Source: SG8-38 sp041576815
Lineage (GTDB): Bacteria > Myxococcota_A > Polyangia > Polyangiales > Houyiibacteriaceae
Length of the DNA stretch: 64,000 bases
Direction of reading: 5' to 3'
Assembly (NCBI GenBank): GCA_041576815.1
Contig: JBFGKE010000014.1
Coordinates: forward strand, 12,594-76,593
This document shows positions 7,696-16,753 of the stretch, one piece after another. The translations under genes and the position numbers were made by a program. The first letter of the stretch is position 1. Every line of letters begins with the position of its first letter. The notes below the pieces were generated by a model. It searched no databases. It worked only from the letters and a program-made list of their open reading frames with translations, and was not told the origin of the DNA.

Positions 7696-8856
7696 TCAGC
7701 GTCGTCGTTTGACGGGGCGGCGCGCTGGGCTTCGGCCGCTCGAAGCACCCAGGTGCCGAGCGCACTTTCGCCTGAACTCGCGAATCACGGGGATGGCGTC
7801 GAGCCAAGCCGACGCGTCGGCGCGGTCGTTGTCGTGCTCGCTGAGCTCACCCGCGAAGCCATGGGGGATCTGGCTGAAGTGCTCGGACTCGTCGGCTGCC
7901 TCGTCGAAGAAGTGATACTCGTAGCCCGGGACGAATAGGTCCTCGTCAGCTACGACGTCGATCGTGCGAACACCGAAGGTCGAAAGCTCGGTCGTGAGCG
8001 CCTGCGGCGGAATGATCCACACGTGTCGGGGCCCCGCCATGAAGAGGTATTGAATCTTTCTGTTTCGCGACAGGATTCGAAATCGCTTCAGCACGCCGCC
8101 ATACATCGCACTTTTCGACTCGCCGATCTCGAGGATGCCCTCGACGAAGTCGGGCTCGAAGCCGGAGACGATCACCAGCGAGGTAGGATCGTTCCTCCGC
8201 GTGAAGCGCGCGATGCTGCGGCCGCCGTTGATCAGATTTCGACGGTCGGCCTCCGCGCGCCGACGCGGCTGGGTGAAATCACGATAGGGCGCGGTGCGAG
8301 AGCTCGGCGCCCCGCGTAAGATCAAAAACAGCGCCTCCTCGTCGGTCCGTGCCCGCCCAGCCGTTCTCGAGATCGTTTCGAGCGCCGTCTGCATCTCCAA
8401 TGGGAGATCCGTAGTCGACTCGACGCATTCCATGATTTCGAAACCGCTCTTGACGATCGTCCTGACGTCGCCCTTGCCAATCCAGAAGTCGCCGTGATTT
8501 GCGATCAAATGCGAGGCGGCTCGCCAAACCAACGAGAGGTCTTTGTAAAAGATGCGGGCGTAAATCTGAGCGCGCTGTCCCGGCTCCACCGGGGGCACGA
8601 CATAGGCCACGAAAAACCGAACCGCCTCATTTTTCCGTGGGTTGGTGAGAAAGAACCGGTAGCCAAAAAGTGAGATGACGTGCTTGGGCGTATAGCCGCG
8701 CGAAAGCAACGACCGCGGATCGTCGCGCGACTCGCCTCCCACACGAAGCACCGCTCCAGAAGCAAGGATCTTTCGAAAAGCCTGCGCGACTCGCTGCGGC
8801 GGAAGAGGTTCCGGTTGGACGCTGGGCACGATTTCCGTGGGGATGAGATGGGCCAC
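7696..8856 (-). CDS. conserved hypothetical protein, 386 residues
   Basis: I do not recognise a family. The protein is soluble by eye, with no signal peptide or membrane helix. The N-terminal half has a hydrophobic, aromatic strand pattern (HVISLFGYRFFLTNPRKNE, VRFFVAYVVPP, YARIFYKDLSLVWRAASHL). The C-terminal part has FRILSRNRKIQYLFMAGPRH and an acidic stretch (DEAADESEH) before a basic, low-complexity tail (RSPARRPVKRRR). Composition and codon use match its neighbours, and the frame is long, so it is a genuine gene. It converges on mscL with a 32-bp gap. Confidence 0.75.
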   Translation of the reverse strand: MAHLIPTEIVPSVQPEPLPPQRVAQAFRKILASGAVLRVGGESRDDPRSLLSRGYTPKHVISLFGYRFFLTNPRKNEAVRFFVAYVVPPVEPGQRAQIYARIFYKDLSLVWRAASHLIANHGDFWIGKGDVRTIVKSGFEIMECVESTTDLPLEMQTALETISRTAGRARTDEEALFLILRGAPSSRTAPYRDFTQPRRRAEADRRNLINGGRSIARFTRRNDPTSLVIVSGFEPDFVEGILEIGESKSAMYGGVLKRFRILSRNRKIQYLFMAGPRHVWIIPPQALTTELSTFGVRTIDVVADEDLFVPGYEYHFFDEAADESEHFSQIPHGFAGELSEHDNDRADASAWLDAIPVIREFRRKCARHLGASSGRSPARRPVKRRR

Positions 8857-9011
8857 TGGCGCCCGTGCTTACCACGAGGACGCACCGCTCGCCCAGCGCC
8901 GTCGTGGCCATCATGGCGGATTCGATTGCATGTCGCTCGCCACCCGGCGAAGCGCTTCCGAGTTAGCTTTCTAGGCGATCGCTTGGTACTCTTCCTGCGC
9001 TTCGGTCGCCG

Positions 9012-9908
9012 GTGAGCAGCTCGTACTACACCATCGTCAATCGCGCGGCTGGTGGCGGCCGTTGCGGAAAACTGGCCCCGGTTGCGCTCGAAGACCTCGA
9101 ACGACGAGGGGTCGAGCTCGACGAGACGGTTTTCACTGAAGCCCCAAAGGATGCGATCGAGCTCGCGAAGCGCGGAGCGGCCGCGGGTCACCGCCGTTTC
9201 CTTTCGGTGGGTGGCGATGGGACCGCCGGCGAGGTCGTCCACGGGCTCGCCGAGGCCGGGGTGTCGCGGGAATGCACTCTCGCCATGCTCCCGCTCGGCA
9301 CGGGAAATTCTTTTCTGCGCGACTTCGGGGTGACCAGCGTGGAGCAGGCTTCCGTTGCAATTGCGAGCGATCGAAGCCGACCCATCGACGTCCTTCGGCT
9401 CACGCACGAGGACGGCACCATCCACTTCATCAACACCATGGGGACGGGTTTCGTCGCCCAGGTCGGCGAGCTCGCAAACGAGCGGTTCAAATACCTCGGC
9501 GCCGGCGCCTACGTCGCCGCGGTGTTCCTTTGTATGATCCGGCTCCGGCACGAAGAGACCGTCCTCCGATACGACGGGGTCGTCGACGACCGAGCGACCG
9601 TGCTGAGCGCGTTTTCGAACAGTCAGTACACGGGCGGCTCGATGCGCTTGGCGCCGGACGCACACGTTGCCGACGGCCTTCTCGATGTCGTGCGCGCTTC
9701 TCCGCGTGGCCGCGCCGCGCTTCTCGCAGCGTTCGTGCGCATCTTCTCGGGGACACACGTCGACCTGGACGACGTCTGGGCACACCAGGTCGATCGCGTC
9801 GATTTCGTCGATCCCACTCGGCAGGCTGTCCTCATCGATGGTGACCTTTTTCATCTCACACCACTTCACATCGACGTGCTGCCCGGCGCGATTCGAGTCG
9901 TGGCATGA
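9012..9908 (+). CDS. diacylglycerol/lipid kinase family protein
   Basis: This encodes 298 residues from a GTG. The DAGK catalytic signature is clear: LSVGGDGTAGEVVHGLAEAG (GGDGT nucleotide loop) and LPLGTGNSFLRDFG (GTxNxF). A second, beta-rich domain follows (YTGGSMRLAPDAHVADGLLDV). These kinases phosphorylate diacylglycerol, sphingosine or undecaprenol-type lipids with ATP on the inner face of the membrane. Its stop overlaps the start of the PlsC gene (ATGA), so the two are translationally coupled. Together with the adjacent ether-lipid-type genes this points to phospholipid synthesis. Confidence 0.85.
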   Translation: MSSSYYTIVNRAAGGGRCGKLAPVALEDLERRGVELDETVFTEAPKDAIELAKRGAAAGHRRFLSVGGDGTAGEVVHGLAEAGVSRECTLAMLPLGTGNSFLRDFGVTSVEQASVAIASDRSRPIDVLRLTHEDGTIHFINTMGTGFVAQVGELANERFKYLGAGAYVAAVFLCMIRLRHEETVLRYDGVVDDRATVLSAFSNSQYTGGSMRLAPDAHVADGLLDVVRASPRGRAALLAAFVRIFSGTHVDLDDVWAHQVDRVDFVDPTRQAVLIDGDLFHLTPLHIDVLPGAIRVVA

Positions 9909-10648
9909 AGCGACCCATCACCCTCGTCGATCGAGCCGTCAGCGCGTTGATTTGGATCCTCGCGGGAGGGTTCCTGGTGGTGATGACGACCATCTTGGCC
10001 GTTTCTTACCGAATCGTGCCGGCCGACCGCCTTCAGTGGCTCGAGCGCTTCTATTGCCGGCTCCAGATCGCGTTGACGTTCAACCGCGTCACCCATCACG
10101 TTCATCCCGCGGTCGACGCCGGCACGTCCTACATTTTTCTCCAGAACCACAGCAGCCAGCTCGACCACGTCGCGATGTACACTGCAACCCCTCACTTCAA
10201 GCAGGGCGTGGAGCTCGAAAGCCACTTCGCGTACCCGTTTTACGGTTGGCTGATGAAAGGCCGAGGGACGATTCCTGTGCCCGCCGGTCGCACGAAGGCG
10301 TTGCGTGCTCTGCGCGATGCAATACGCTCCGAAATCGATGCAGGCCATTCGGTGCTCGGCTTCCCCGAGGGCCACCGGACGATGACAGGACGCGTGGGCC
10401 GCTTCTATGATGGCTTGTTCTGGATCGCCGTAGAGCTAGGCGTCCCCGTCGTTCCGGTCGCAGTGACCGGCCTCTACGAGGTTCTTCACAAAGGCTCGCT
10501 GATCATTCGTCCGGGAAGCCGAATCGAGGTCTTCGTGGAGGAACCGATCGCGACCGAGAGCCTCGAAGCGCAGGACGTTGCCGCGCTTCGCGACCGCGTG
10601 AGGGACATCATTGCAGCGCGGGTCGATGCGCATTTCGCAGATGCGTAG
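9905..10648 (+). CDS. 1-acyl-sn-glycerol-3-phosphate acyltransferase (PlsC family)
   Basis: The product has 247 residues. An N-terminal membrane segment (LIWILAGGFLVVMTTILAV) precedes the HxxxxD catalytic motif, NHSSQLD at 81-87, and FPEGHRT at 153-159, which binds the glycerol phosphate. PlsC enzymes add an acyl chain to lysophosphatidate to give phosphatidate. The start overlaps the kinase gene by 4 bp (ATGA). Its 3' end abuts the convergent SDR gene with no gap. Confidence 0.88.
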   Translation: MKRPITLVDRAVSALIWILAGGFLVVMTTILAVSYRIVPADRLQWLERFYCRLQIALTFNRVTHHVHPAVDAGTSYIFLQNHSSQLDHVAMYTATPHFKQGVELESHFAYPFYGWLMKGRGTIPVPAGRTKALRALRDAIRSEIDAGHSVLGFPEGHRTMTGRVGRFYDGLFWIAVELGVPVVPVAVTGLYEVLHKGSLIIRPGSRIEVFVEEPIATESLEAQDVAALRDRVRDIIAARVDAHFADA

Positions 10649-11554
10649 TCACCGGTTTCCTCGACGCGCACGCTTCGTCAGCGTGCGAAACAACCTCTGA
10701 AACATCGCGGCCTCGCGGGAGACGGGCTCGTGCTGATCTTTCTTGTCGCCCGATTCGGGATAGAGCTGATACGCCGCGTTGAGCACGCGGTCGACCGCGT
10801 TCGGCGCGATGCCGTACGCGAACTCGAAGAGGTTTCCAGCCGTGATCGCCACTCGTTTTGGTTGATCGATGATGCCCTCGACGATCAGGTCGGTTGCCTG
10901 CTCTGCATTTCGCATCGGGAAGCTATCGTAGATCGTGGTCGATTCCATCATCGGGGTCTTGACCAGCGGCATGTACACGGTGGTGACCTTGATCCCGTCT
11001 TTGAGCGCTTCGATCGCCAACACGCGGCAGAAGGCGTCCAGCGCAGCCTTGCTGGCGAGATAGGCCCCGTAGCGCGGAACGTTCACCTGCACGCCGATGG
11101 TCGATACGTTGACGATTTGGCCCTCTTTGCGGGCGCGCATCCCAGGCAGGAAACCCATGATGAGACGAACGGCACCGAGGAAGTTGAGCGCGATCGTGCG
11201 CTCGAAATCATGCACGCGGTCGTACGACTTTGCCACGCTTCGCCGAATCGAAATCCCAGCATTGTTCACCAAGATGTCGACCTGACCGCGTTCGTCCAAG
11301 ATCTTCTCGACCGCTCGGCGCGTGTCCTCTTCGCTCGAGAGGTCGCACGGATACACGAACGCCTTTCCCGACCGGGATTCGATGCGCCGCTGGAGCTCTC
11401 GTAGCTTGTCTTCCGAGCGCGCGATCAAAATCACTTCTGCATCCGCGTCGGCCAACCGATTGGCGAGGGCTTCGCCGATGCCGCTCGACGCGCCCGTCAC
11501 GACGACGGTTCGGTCCGCAACTCTTTGGCGAAGCGCATCGTCCGTACGTTTCAT
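10649..11554 (-). CDS. short-chain dehydrogenase/reductase
   Basis: This encodes 301 residues. The NAD(P) motif TGASSGIG is at 20-27, NNAG at 97-100, a catalytic Ser at about 151 and YxxxK at Tyr165/Lys169. The start at 11554 has AGGAGG six bases upstream. A C-terminal extension of about 60 residues is hydrophobic then basic (FEFAYGIAPNAVDRVLNAAY, TLTKRARRGNR), suggesting membrane association. It is 91 bp downstream of the alkyl-DHAP-synthase-like gene on the same strand, so reduction of a ketone or acyl-derived lipid intermediate is plausible. The substrate cannot be read from sequence. Confidence 0.85.
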   Translation of the reverse strand: MKRTDDALRQRVADRTVVVTGASSGIGEALANRLADADAEVILIARSEDKLRELQRRIESRSGKAFVYPCDLSSEEDTRRAVEKILDERGQVDILVNNAGISIRRSVAKSYDRVHDFERTIALNFLGAVRLIMGFLPGMRARKEGQIVNVSTIGVQVNVPRYGAYLASKAALDAFCRVLAIEALKDGIKVTTVYMPLVKTPMMESTTIYDSFPMRNAEQATDLIVEGIIDQPKRVAITAGNLFEFAYGIAPNAVDRVLNAAYQLYPESGDKKDQHEPVSREAAMFQRLFRTLTKRARRGNR

Positions 11555-11645
11555 AGTACCTCCTCCGCGTTGGGCGTGAGTCGCTGCTCGCCGAACACGA
11601 AAGCTTCGGGCCGCACGAGGCGGAAGTCGATCGCGGCCTTCTCGC

Positions 11646-13361
11646 TCAAGGGAGACGACGCTCCTCGTCGGGCATGTCGAGTGCGAGCGTGCCTCCCGGA
11701 TTGAGGATGTTCTTCGGATCGAAGTGGCGCTTCAGCGCGCGAAACACCTCGAGCTCGTTCTTGCCGAGCTGCCCCTCTAGCCACGGCGCGGTCATCTTCC
11801 CGATTCCGTGGTGGTGGCTCATCGTCGCCCCAGACGACTGAATGGCATCCAGCAAGCCGCGGTGAAAGCCCACGAACTCATCGGCGCCCATCTTCGCGAT
11901 GAAGATGAAATAGAGGTTCGCACCTTGCGGATAGCAGTGCGACATGTGCGCCATGCACACGGTTTGCGGGCGGCTCTTCACGTAGGCGCGCACGTGCTGA
12001 TGCACGTGAGGCAATTGGTCCCAGCTCGTCGCACACTCGAGAGTGTCGATCAAAATCCCGAAGTCCTGCAGGTCCTCACGCATGTAAGGATCGGTGAAGC
12101 GGCCGTGCTCCCACTTCTTGGTGATGAAACCCGTCGCGTACATCCCCCCCTGCGCCCTGCACACACTTCGGATCCGTCGCTTGGCCATCGAGGTGTACGC
12201 CGCGTCTCCATCGACCGTGCCGAGCATGAGGCAGCGCTCCCCCTTCTTGAACCCGCGAAGGCTCACCAGCGTGTCGATGGGGGTGCCTTCGACGCCGTAA
12301 AGCTTGAATGCGACGTCGGTTTCTTCGGGATCCGAAAGTCGAAACACCGATGGAAAGCCGAACTCGGCCTGCATGATCTCGCGGGCTGCAGCGGTGGCGC
12401 GAGCCCAGTCGGGAAAGATGAAGCTGAAGCGCCGCGTGTTCTCGGGCTGGTAGCGAAACACCTTGAGCGTGACTGCGACCAAGACTCCGAAGGCTCCCTC
12501 GCTGCCGATCATGATTTGGTCGAGGTTTGGGCCGGTCGCATAGGCGGGAACATCCACCGTGCGAATCGTGCCAACCGGCGTCACGTACTCCTGGCTCAAA
12601 ACCAAGTCCTCGGCCTTGCCGTAGTACGTCGAGTTTTGGCCGGCCCCGCGCGTCACCACCCATCCGCCCGCCGACGAAAACTCGAACGACTGCGGAAAAT
12701 GGCCGCAGGTATACGCGCGCGGCGCTCCGAACCGCCCGGGCGCGTCGTGGAGCGCTTCCTCGAGCGCCGGTCCCAAGATGCCGGGCTCCACCGTGACCGT
12801 TTGATCGACCGCGTTGAGGGAGAGGACGCGATTCATGTGCTTGCCGAGATGAAGGGACACGCCCCCTCGCACGCACTCCGTGCCTCGCGTCACGCTCGAG
12901 CCGGCCCCGTAGGTGTAAAGCGGGATTTCCTGTTCGTGGCAGTAGCGGACGATCGCCTCGACGTCGTCTCTGTGACGGGGGTACAGCACGAGGTCGGGAA
13001 GGTTTTCGACGCGTTTCTCTCGAAGCCGAAGCGCGTCGAACATCGTCTTTCCGTACGATACGCGAACCCGCGCATAGACGTCCTCGCTGACATTGTCGTC
13101 ACCGAGCAGATCGCGGAAGAAGCCTACTCGATCGGGGCTCAATGAGATTGGAACGTCGACCGCGACTTCTTCCAGGCCAAGGTGCTCGGGTGCGCGAAAA
13201 TCGTCGTTGGTGAGCTCGAAAAGCTCCTTCATCAAGGCGTAGAGCCGCGGGTTCGGGTGCTTGTAGGCCTCCGGCGCGCCCCATTTGAAAGCGGAGCGAT
13301 ACGAGCGCGGAGGCAAAGCGCCCTCGAACCAGGGTGGCGTGAAGGATGGCTTGCCCGTCAT
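11646..13361 (-). CDS. FAD-binding oxidase, alkyldihydroxyacetonephosphate synthase-like
   Basis: From the ATG at 13361 (GAGAG upstream) the product has 571 residues. The FAD-binding PCMH fold is seen in PLYTYGAGSSVTRGTE and VDQTVTVEPGILGPALEEAL. SFEFSSAGGWVVTRGAGQNS and YGKAEDLV parallel the ADPS motif EFSTLGGWVATRASG...YGNIEDLV. Near the C-terminus MSHHHGIGKM matches the essential His triplet of ADPS (HHHGxGK). ADPS exchanges the acyl of acyl-DHAP for a fatty alcohol, making the ether bond of ether lipids. A longer upstream in-frame region to 13652 looks non-coding. The neighbouring SDR, acyltransferase and lipid kinase support a lipid role. Confidence 0.82.
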   Translation of the reverse strand: MTGKPSFTPPWFEGALPPRSYRSAFKWGAPEAYKHPNPRLYALMKELFELTNDDFRAPEHLGLEEVAVDVPISLSPDRVGFFRDLLGDDNVSEDVYARVRVSYGKTMFDALRLREKRVENLPDLVLYPRHRDDVEAIVRYCHEQEIPLYTYGAGSSVTRGTECVRGGVSLHLGKHMNRVLSLNAVDQTVTVEPGILGPALEEALHDAPGRFGAPRAYTCGHFPQSFEFSSAGGWVVTRGAGQNSTYYGKAEDLVLSQEYVTPVGTIRTVDVPAYATGPNLDQIMIGSEGAFGVLVAVTLKVFRYQPENTRRFSFIFPDWARATAAAREIMQAEFGFPSVFRLSDPEETDVAFKLYGVEGTPIDTLVSLRGFKKGERCLMLGTVDGDAAYTSMAKRRIRSVCRAQGGMYATGFITKKWEHGRFTDPYMREDLQDFGILIDTLECATSWDQLPHVHQHVRAYVKSRPQTVCMAHMSHCYPQGANLYFIFIAKMGADEFVGFHRGLLDAIQSSGATMSHHHGIGKMTAPWLEGQLGKNELEVFRALKRHFDPKNILNPGGTLALDMPDEERRLP

Positions 13362-13405
13362 GTGGTCTCTCTTTCGGCGCCGACCATAGCACCGGCGCGG
13401 CTCGG

Positions 13406-14584
13406 TCAGTATCGGCGTCGCTTCGGAGGAACCGGCATGTCCCACGGCGTTCCCATCAAGGCGAGCTTGATGCGTTGAAGCCGACTCGGTTGGGGACGCT
13501 CCGGACGAAGGGGGAGCTCGTGCTCTTCGATCAGACCGGAGTCGAGACCCTCGATCAGCTCGAGCCTCCCGTACGGTCGCAGCAGCGCATTGACGGCTTC
13601 GCGATTGGGTGGTGCGAGGCCGCGATACGCGTCCTGGAGCACTTGAAGGCAAAACACCCGGTAGCGCACCACCCTGAGGTTTCGATACACCACCCCGTGC
13701 GCGCGATGATCGAGCCGCTTTTCACCCGCGGCCCAGGCCCGTGCGTTCGCGATCAAGAACGGCCAGTAGGACTGTGCGATCTCGCGGAGGAAGTATGCCC
13801 AACCCGGCTGTGAGAAATCGCCGAGAGTCGGCTCCCGTCCAAGACGATGTGCACGCGCGTTCCATATGCGGCCCACCCACGCGAAGACTGCAGGGGCGCG
13901 CTCTTCCATGATCCGGCTTGGCGTCGGGTCTTGCGCGTAGTGCCGAAACATCGGACCGAACAAACCGAAGTCTACGAGCGTTGGGTGGCTGCCTAGAAGG
14001 TAGGGTTGCTCCTCCAGCAAGACGCTCATGCTGTCGAGGAGATCGAGATAGCTCTGCGCGATGACGGGCTCGGTCTCGGCGCTGAGGCCGTCGCCCCGGA
14101 GATAAGTGGCGATCTGACGGCGTCCATAGTACCAACCCGCAAGCCAGTTCGGCGCGGGGAAATCGTCGAGCACCTCGTGGCCGATCCGGCGCATCAACAG
14201 CTTGCGCGACTCCTTCGGCTGCCAGCGCCAGTAGAGCGCCGCACGCCAGCACCACTCGTCGGCATAGTCCTCGACGAGCTTCGACATGAAACGAAGGACG
14301 GGGTCTCGTGGAATCACGGGCGGTTCGGGGTACCGCGAATCGAGCCACTCGATCATCGGCGTCGTATCTTTCAGCCATTGCCCGTTGGCGAGGCGAAGGA
14401 CGGGTACCTTCATGAGCCCGGTTGCGGGAAGGATTTCATCCCGCAGCACCTTCATGTCGACGACGCGCCGCTCGAACGGAATCTCCTTGTAGCGCAGATA
14501 GGCCTCCATCTTGCCACTGAAGTACGACATGTCAGCGACGTAGGCGGTGATCGGCTCCCACTGCGGATGTCTCGTCTGCTGCAT
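13406..14584 (-). CDS. glutathione S-transferase-like protein with long C-terminus
   Basis: The product has 392 residues from the ATG at 14584, with GGAG about ten bases upstream. Residues about 12-90 form a thioredoxin-like GST N-domain (YFSGKMEAYLRYKEIPFERR, then LMKVPVLRLANGQWLKDT with the cis-Pro VP, and TPMIEWLDSRYP). A helical C-domain follows (LLGSHPTLVDFGLFGPMFRHY). The extra 120 residues beyond a normal GST (about 220 residues) contain a conserved-looking helical stretch (REIAQSYWPFLIANARAWAAG) and a basic end. Function is unknown. It is divergent from the next SDR gene. Confidence 0.75.
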   Translation of the reverse strand: MQQTRHPQWEPITAYVADMSYFSGKMEAYLRYKEIPFERRVVDMKVLRDEILPATGLMKVPVLRLANGQWLKDTTPMIEWLDSRYPEPPVIPRDPVLRFMSKLVEDYADEWCWRAALYWRWQPKESRKLLMRRIGHEVLDDFPAPNWLAGWYYGRRQIATYLRGDGLSAETEPVIAQSYLDLLDSMSVLLEEQPYLLGSHPTLVDFGLFGPMFRHYAQDPTPSRIMEERAPAVFAWVGRIWNARAHRLGREPTLGDFSQPGWAYFLREIAQSYWPFLIANARAWAAGEKRLDHRAHGVVYRNLRVVRYRVFCLQVLQDAYRGLAPPNREAVNALLRPYGRLELIEGLDSGLIEEHELPLRPERPQPSRLQRIKLALMGTPWDMPVPPKRRRY

Positions 14585-14683
14585 CCCGCGTCTCCATTTT
14601 TCGAGCGCAAAGCTCGACGAATGACGATACCATGCCCGGCATCCGACAGAGGAGCTCGGAATCACGAGCGGAAGGAGTCTCGG

Positions 14684-15481
14684 ATGAGCGGCAATGAGGT
14701 GGCACTGATCACCGGTGCATCGATGGGTATCGGCAAAGAGCTCGCGAAGATCTTCGCGTCCGAAGGGCACGACGTGGTTTTGGTGGCGAGGAGCGAGAAC
14801 AAGCTCCAATCCCTGGCGCAAGAGCTCGAGGCGGCGCACGGCATCTCGGCTCACGTCGTTCCGGCCGATTTGACGGATCCAGCGGCGCCCGGGTCGATCT
14901 TCGGTTCGCTCGAGCAGAAACGAATCGAAGTCGACTATCTAGTCAACAACGCGGGGTTTGGGGCCAACGGGCCCTTCGCGGAGCTGCCGCTCGAGCCGCA
15001 GATGGACATGCTCCAGGTCAACATCGATGCGCTCGTCGCGCTCACGCACCTCGCGCTACGAGGCATGCTCGCGCGCGGAAAGGGGCGCATCTTGAACATC
15101 GCGTCGACCGCCGCTTTTCAGGCAGGCCCTGACATGGCGGTCTATTACGCGACGAAAGGCTTCGTGCTGCTGTTCTCGGAAGGCATCGCAGAAGAGGTCA
15201 AAGGGTCCGGGGTGAGCGTCACGGCGCACTGTCCGGGCGCGACCGACACCGCCTTTTCGGGAAAGGCGGGCAACGACCAGAGCATCTTGTTCAAGCTCGG
15301 CGCTGCATCGGCGGACAAGGTGGCGAGGCACGCCTACAAGTCCATGATGAAGGGCAAGGTCATCGCGATCGAGGGCTTCGTCAACTGGCTGGCGGCGTTT
15401 AGCGTGCGTTTCTCGCCGCGAGCGATGGTGAGAAAGCTCGCGCGTTGGCTCAACCGCAGTCCGGCTACGCGTACTTCTTGA
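14684..15481 (+). CDS. short-chain dehydrogenase/reductase
   Basis: This encodes 265 residues from ATG 14684, with GAAGGAG nine bases upstream. Motifs: TGASMGIG near residue 10, NNAGFGANG, IASTAAFQAGPDMAVYYATK (Ser plus YxxxK) and PGATDTAF. The C-terminal part has a hydrophobic, amphipathic helix (FVNWLAAFSVRFSPRAMVRKLARWL), typical of SDRs of the DltE/YqjQ kind that sit on the membrane. The substrate is unknown. Its last 17 bp overlap the convergent acyl-CoA dehydrogenase gene. Confidence 0.85.
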   Translation: MSGNEVALITGASMGIGKELAKIFASEGHDVVLVARSENKLQSLAQELEAAHGISAHVVPADLTDPAAPGSIFGSLEQKRIEVDYLVNNAGFGANGPFAELPLEPQMDMLQVNIDALVALTHLALRGMLARGKGRILNIASTAAFQAGPDMAVYYATKGFVLLFSEGIAEEVKGSGVSVTAHCPGATDTAFSGKAGNDQSILFKLGAASADKVARHAYKSMMKGKVIAIEGFVNWLAAFSVRFSPRAMVRKLARWLNRSPATRTS

Positions 15482-16673
15482 GCTCGAGGCGTGCGACCAT
15501 GCCGCGGTGCACCTCGTCGGGCCCATCGGCGATGCGGAGCGCGCGCGCCATGGCGAGCAGGCGGGTGAGCTCGGGATCGGACATGCCTTCGCCGCCGTGG
15601 ATCTGAATCGCCGCGTCGACGACCGACTGCAAGACGTTCGGGGCGACCACTTTGATTGCGGAGATGTCGACCAGCGCGCCGAAGGTGCCCATCGTGTCGA
15701 GCGCCCACGCCGCCTTCATGGTCAAGAGCCGGGCCTGATCGATCGCCATGCGGGAGTTTGCGATGATGTCGCGATTGCCGCCGAGATTGGCAAGCGGCTT
15801 GCCAAACGCCACGCGATGCACGGCCCGCTGGCAAAGCCGCTCGAGCGCACGCTCCGCCGCGCCGATCGCACGCATGCAGTGGTGGATGCGGCCCGGACCG
15901 AGGCGGCCCTGCGCGATCTCGAAGCCGCGCCCCGGCCCAGCGATGATGCTGTCGACCGGAAGACGCACGTCCTCGAACAAGACCTCGGCATGGCCGTGAG
16001 GCTCGTCGAGGTGGCCGAAGATCGGCAACATGCGCAGGATCTTCACGCCGGGAGCGTCAATCGGGACGAGCACCATCGAGTGCCGCTCGTGCCGGCCCGC
16101 GTTGGGGTCGGTCACGCCCATGAAAATCAGGAATGCGCATCTCGGATCGCCGACCCCGCTCGTCCACCACTTCTGCCCGTTGAGGACGACCTCGTCGCCG
16201 ACGACCTCGCAGGTCGCCTGCATGTTGGTGGCGTCGCTCGATGCTACCGCCGGCTCCGTCATCGCAAACGCGGAGCGGATTTCGCCCTCGAGCAAGGGAG
16301 CGAGCCATCGTTCCTTCTGTGCGACGGAGCCATACTTGACCAAGACTTCGGCATTGCCGGTGTCCGGTGCGCTGCAGTTGAAGACCTCCGGCGCCAAAAA
16401 GCTGCGCCCCGTGATCTCGGCGACGGGCGCGTAATCGCGGTTGTCGAGGCCGGCACCGAGCTCCGCGTCGGGCAAAAAGAGATTCCACAGCCCGAGCCCT
16501 TTTGCCTCGGCTTTGAGCTCCTCGACAATCGGGGGGATCTTCCAATCCCGCCAATCGTCGGTGCCAGCAAGCTGGTCGTAGTAGAGCTGTTCGCTGGGGA
16601 GGACCCGCTCTCGAACGAATCGCTCGGCTTGCGCGATCACGCCCTTCGCCTTTTCGGAGTGCTCGAAGTCCAT
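15465..16673 (-). CDS. acyl-CoA dehydrogenase (ACAD10/11-like)
   Basis: The product has 402 residues, normal for the family. FAD/acyl-CoA motifs: FAMTEPAVASSDATN, QKWWTSGVGDPRCAFLIFMG, and near the end IQIHGGEGMSDPELTRLLAMAR followed by LRIADGPDEVHRG, where the DGPDEVH segment carries the base region seen in ACAD10/11-type enzymes. These oxidise acyl-CoA (often branched or hydroxylated) to enoyl-CoA and pass electrons to ETF. It is divergent from a second acyl-CoA dehydrogenase with 80 bp between the starts, so both may share regulation. Confidence 0.9.
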   Translation of the reverse strand: MDFEHSEKAKGVIAQAERFVRERVLPSEQLYYDQLAGTDDWRDWKIPPIVEELKAEAKGLGLWNLFLPDAELGAGLDNRDYAPVAEITGRSFLAPEVFNCSAPDTGNAEVLVKYGSVAQKERWLAPLLEGEIRSAFAMTEPAVASSDATNMQATCEVVGDEVVLNGQKWWTSGVGDPRCAFLIFMGVTDPNAGRHERHSMVLVPIDAPGVKILRMLPIFGHLDEPHGHAEVLFEDVRLPVDSIIAGPGRGFEIAQGRLGPGRIHHCMRAIGAAERALERLCQRAVHRVAFGKPLANLGGNRDIIANSRMAIDQARLLTMKAAWALDTMGTFGALVDISAIKVVAPNVLQSVVDAAIQIHGGEGMSDPELTRLLAMARALRIADGPDEVHRGMVARLELKKYA

Positions 16674-16753
16674 CGTTGAAGTCTATTACCGCAAGCGCGG
16701 AAGGTTTTCACGCCTGAAGTCCGCAGTTCTAGTGCTAGGTTCCAGCAGCACCC

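Noticed and set aside
11808..13145. 445-codon frame on the plus strand
   Set aside because: Antisense to the alkyl-DHAP-synthase-like gene; composition is His/Arg-rich as expected for a shadow.
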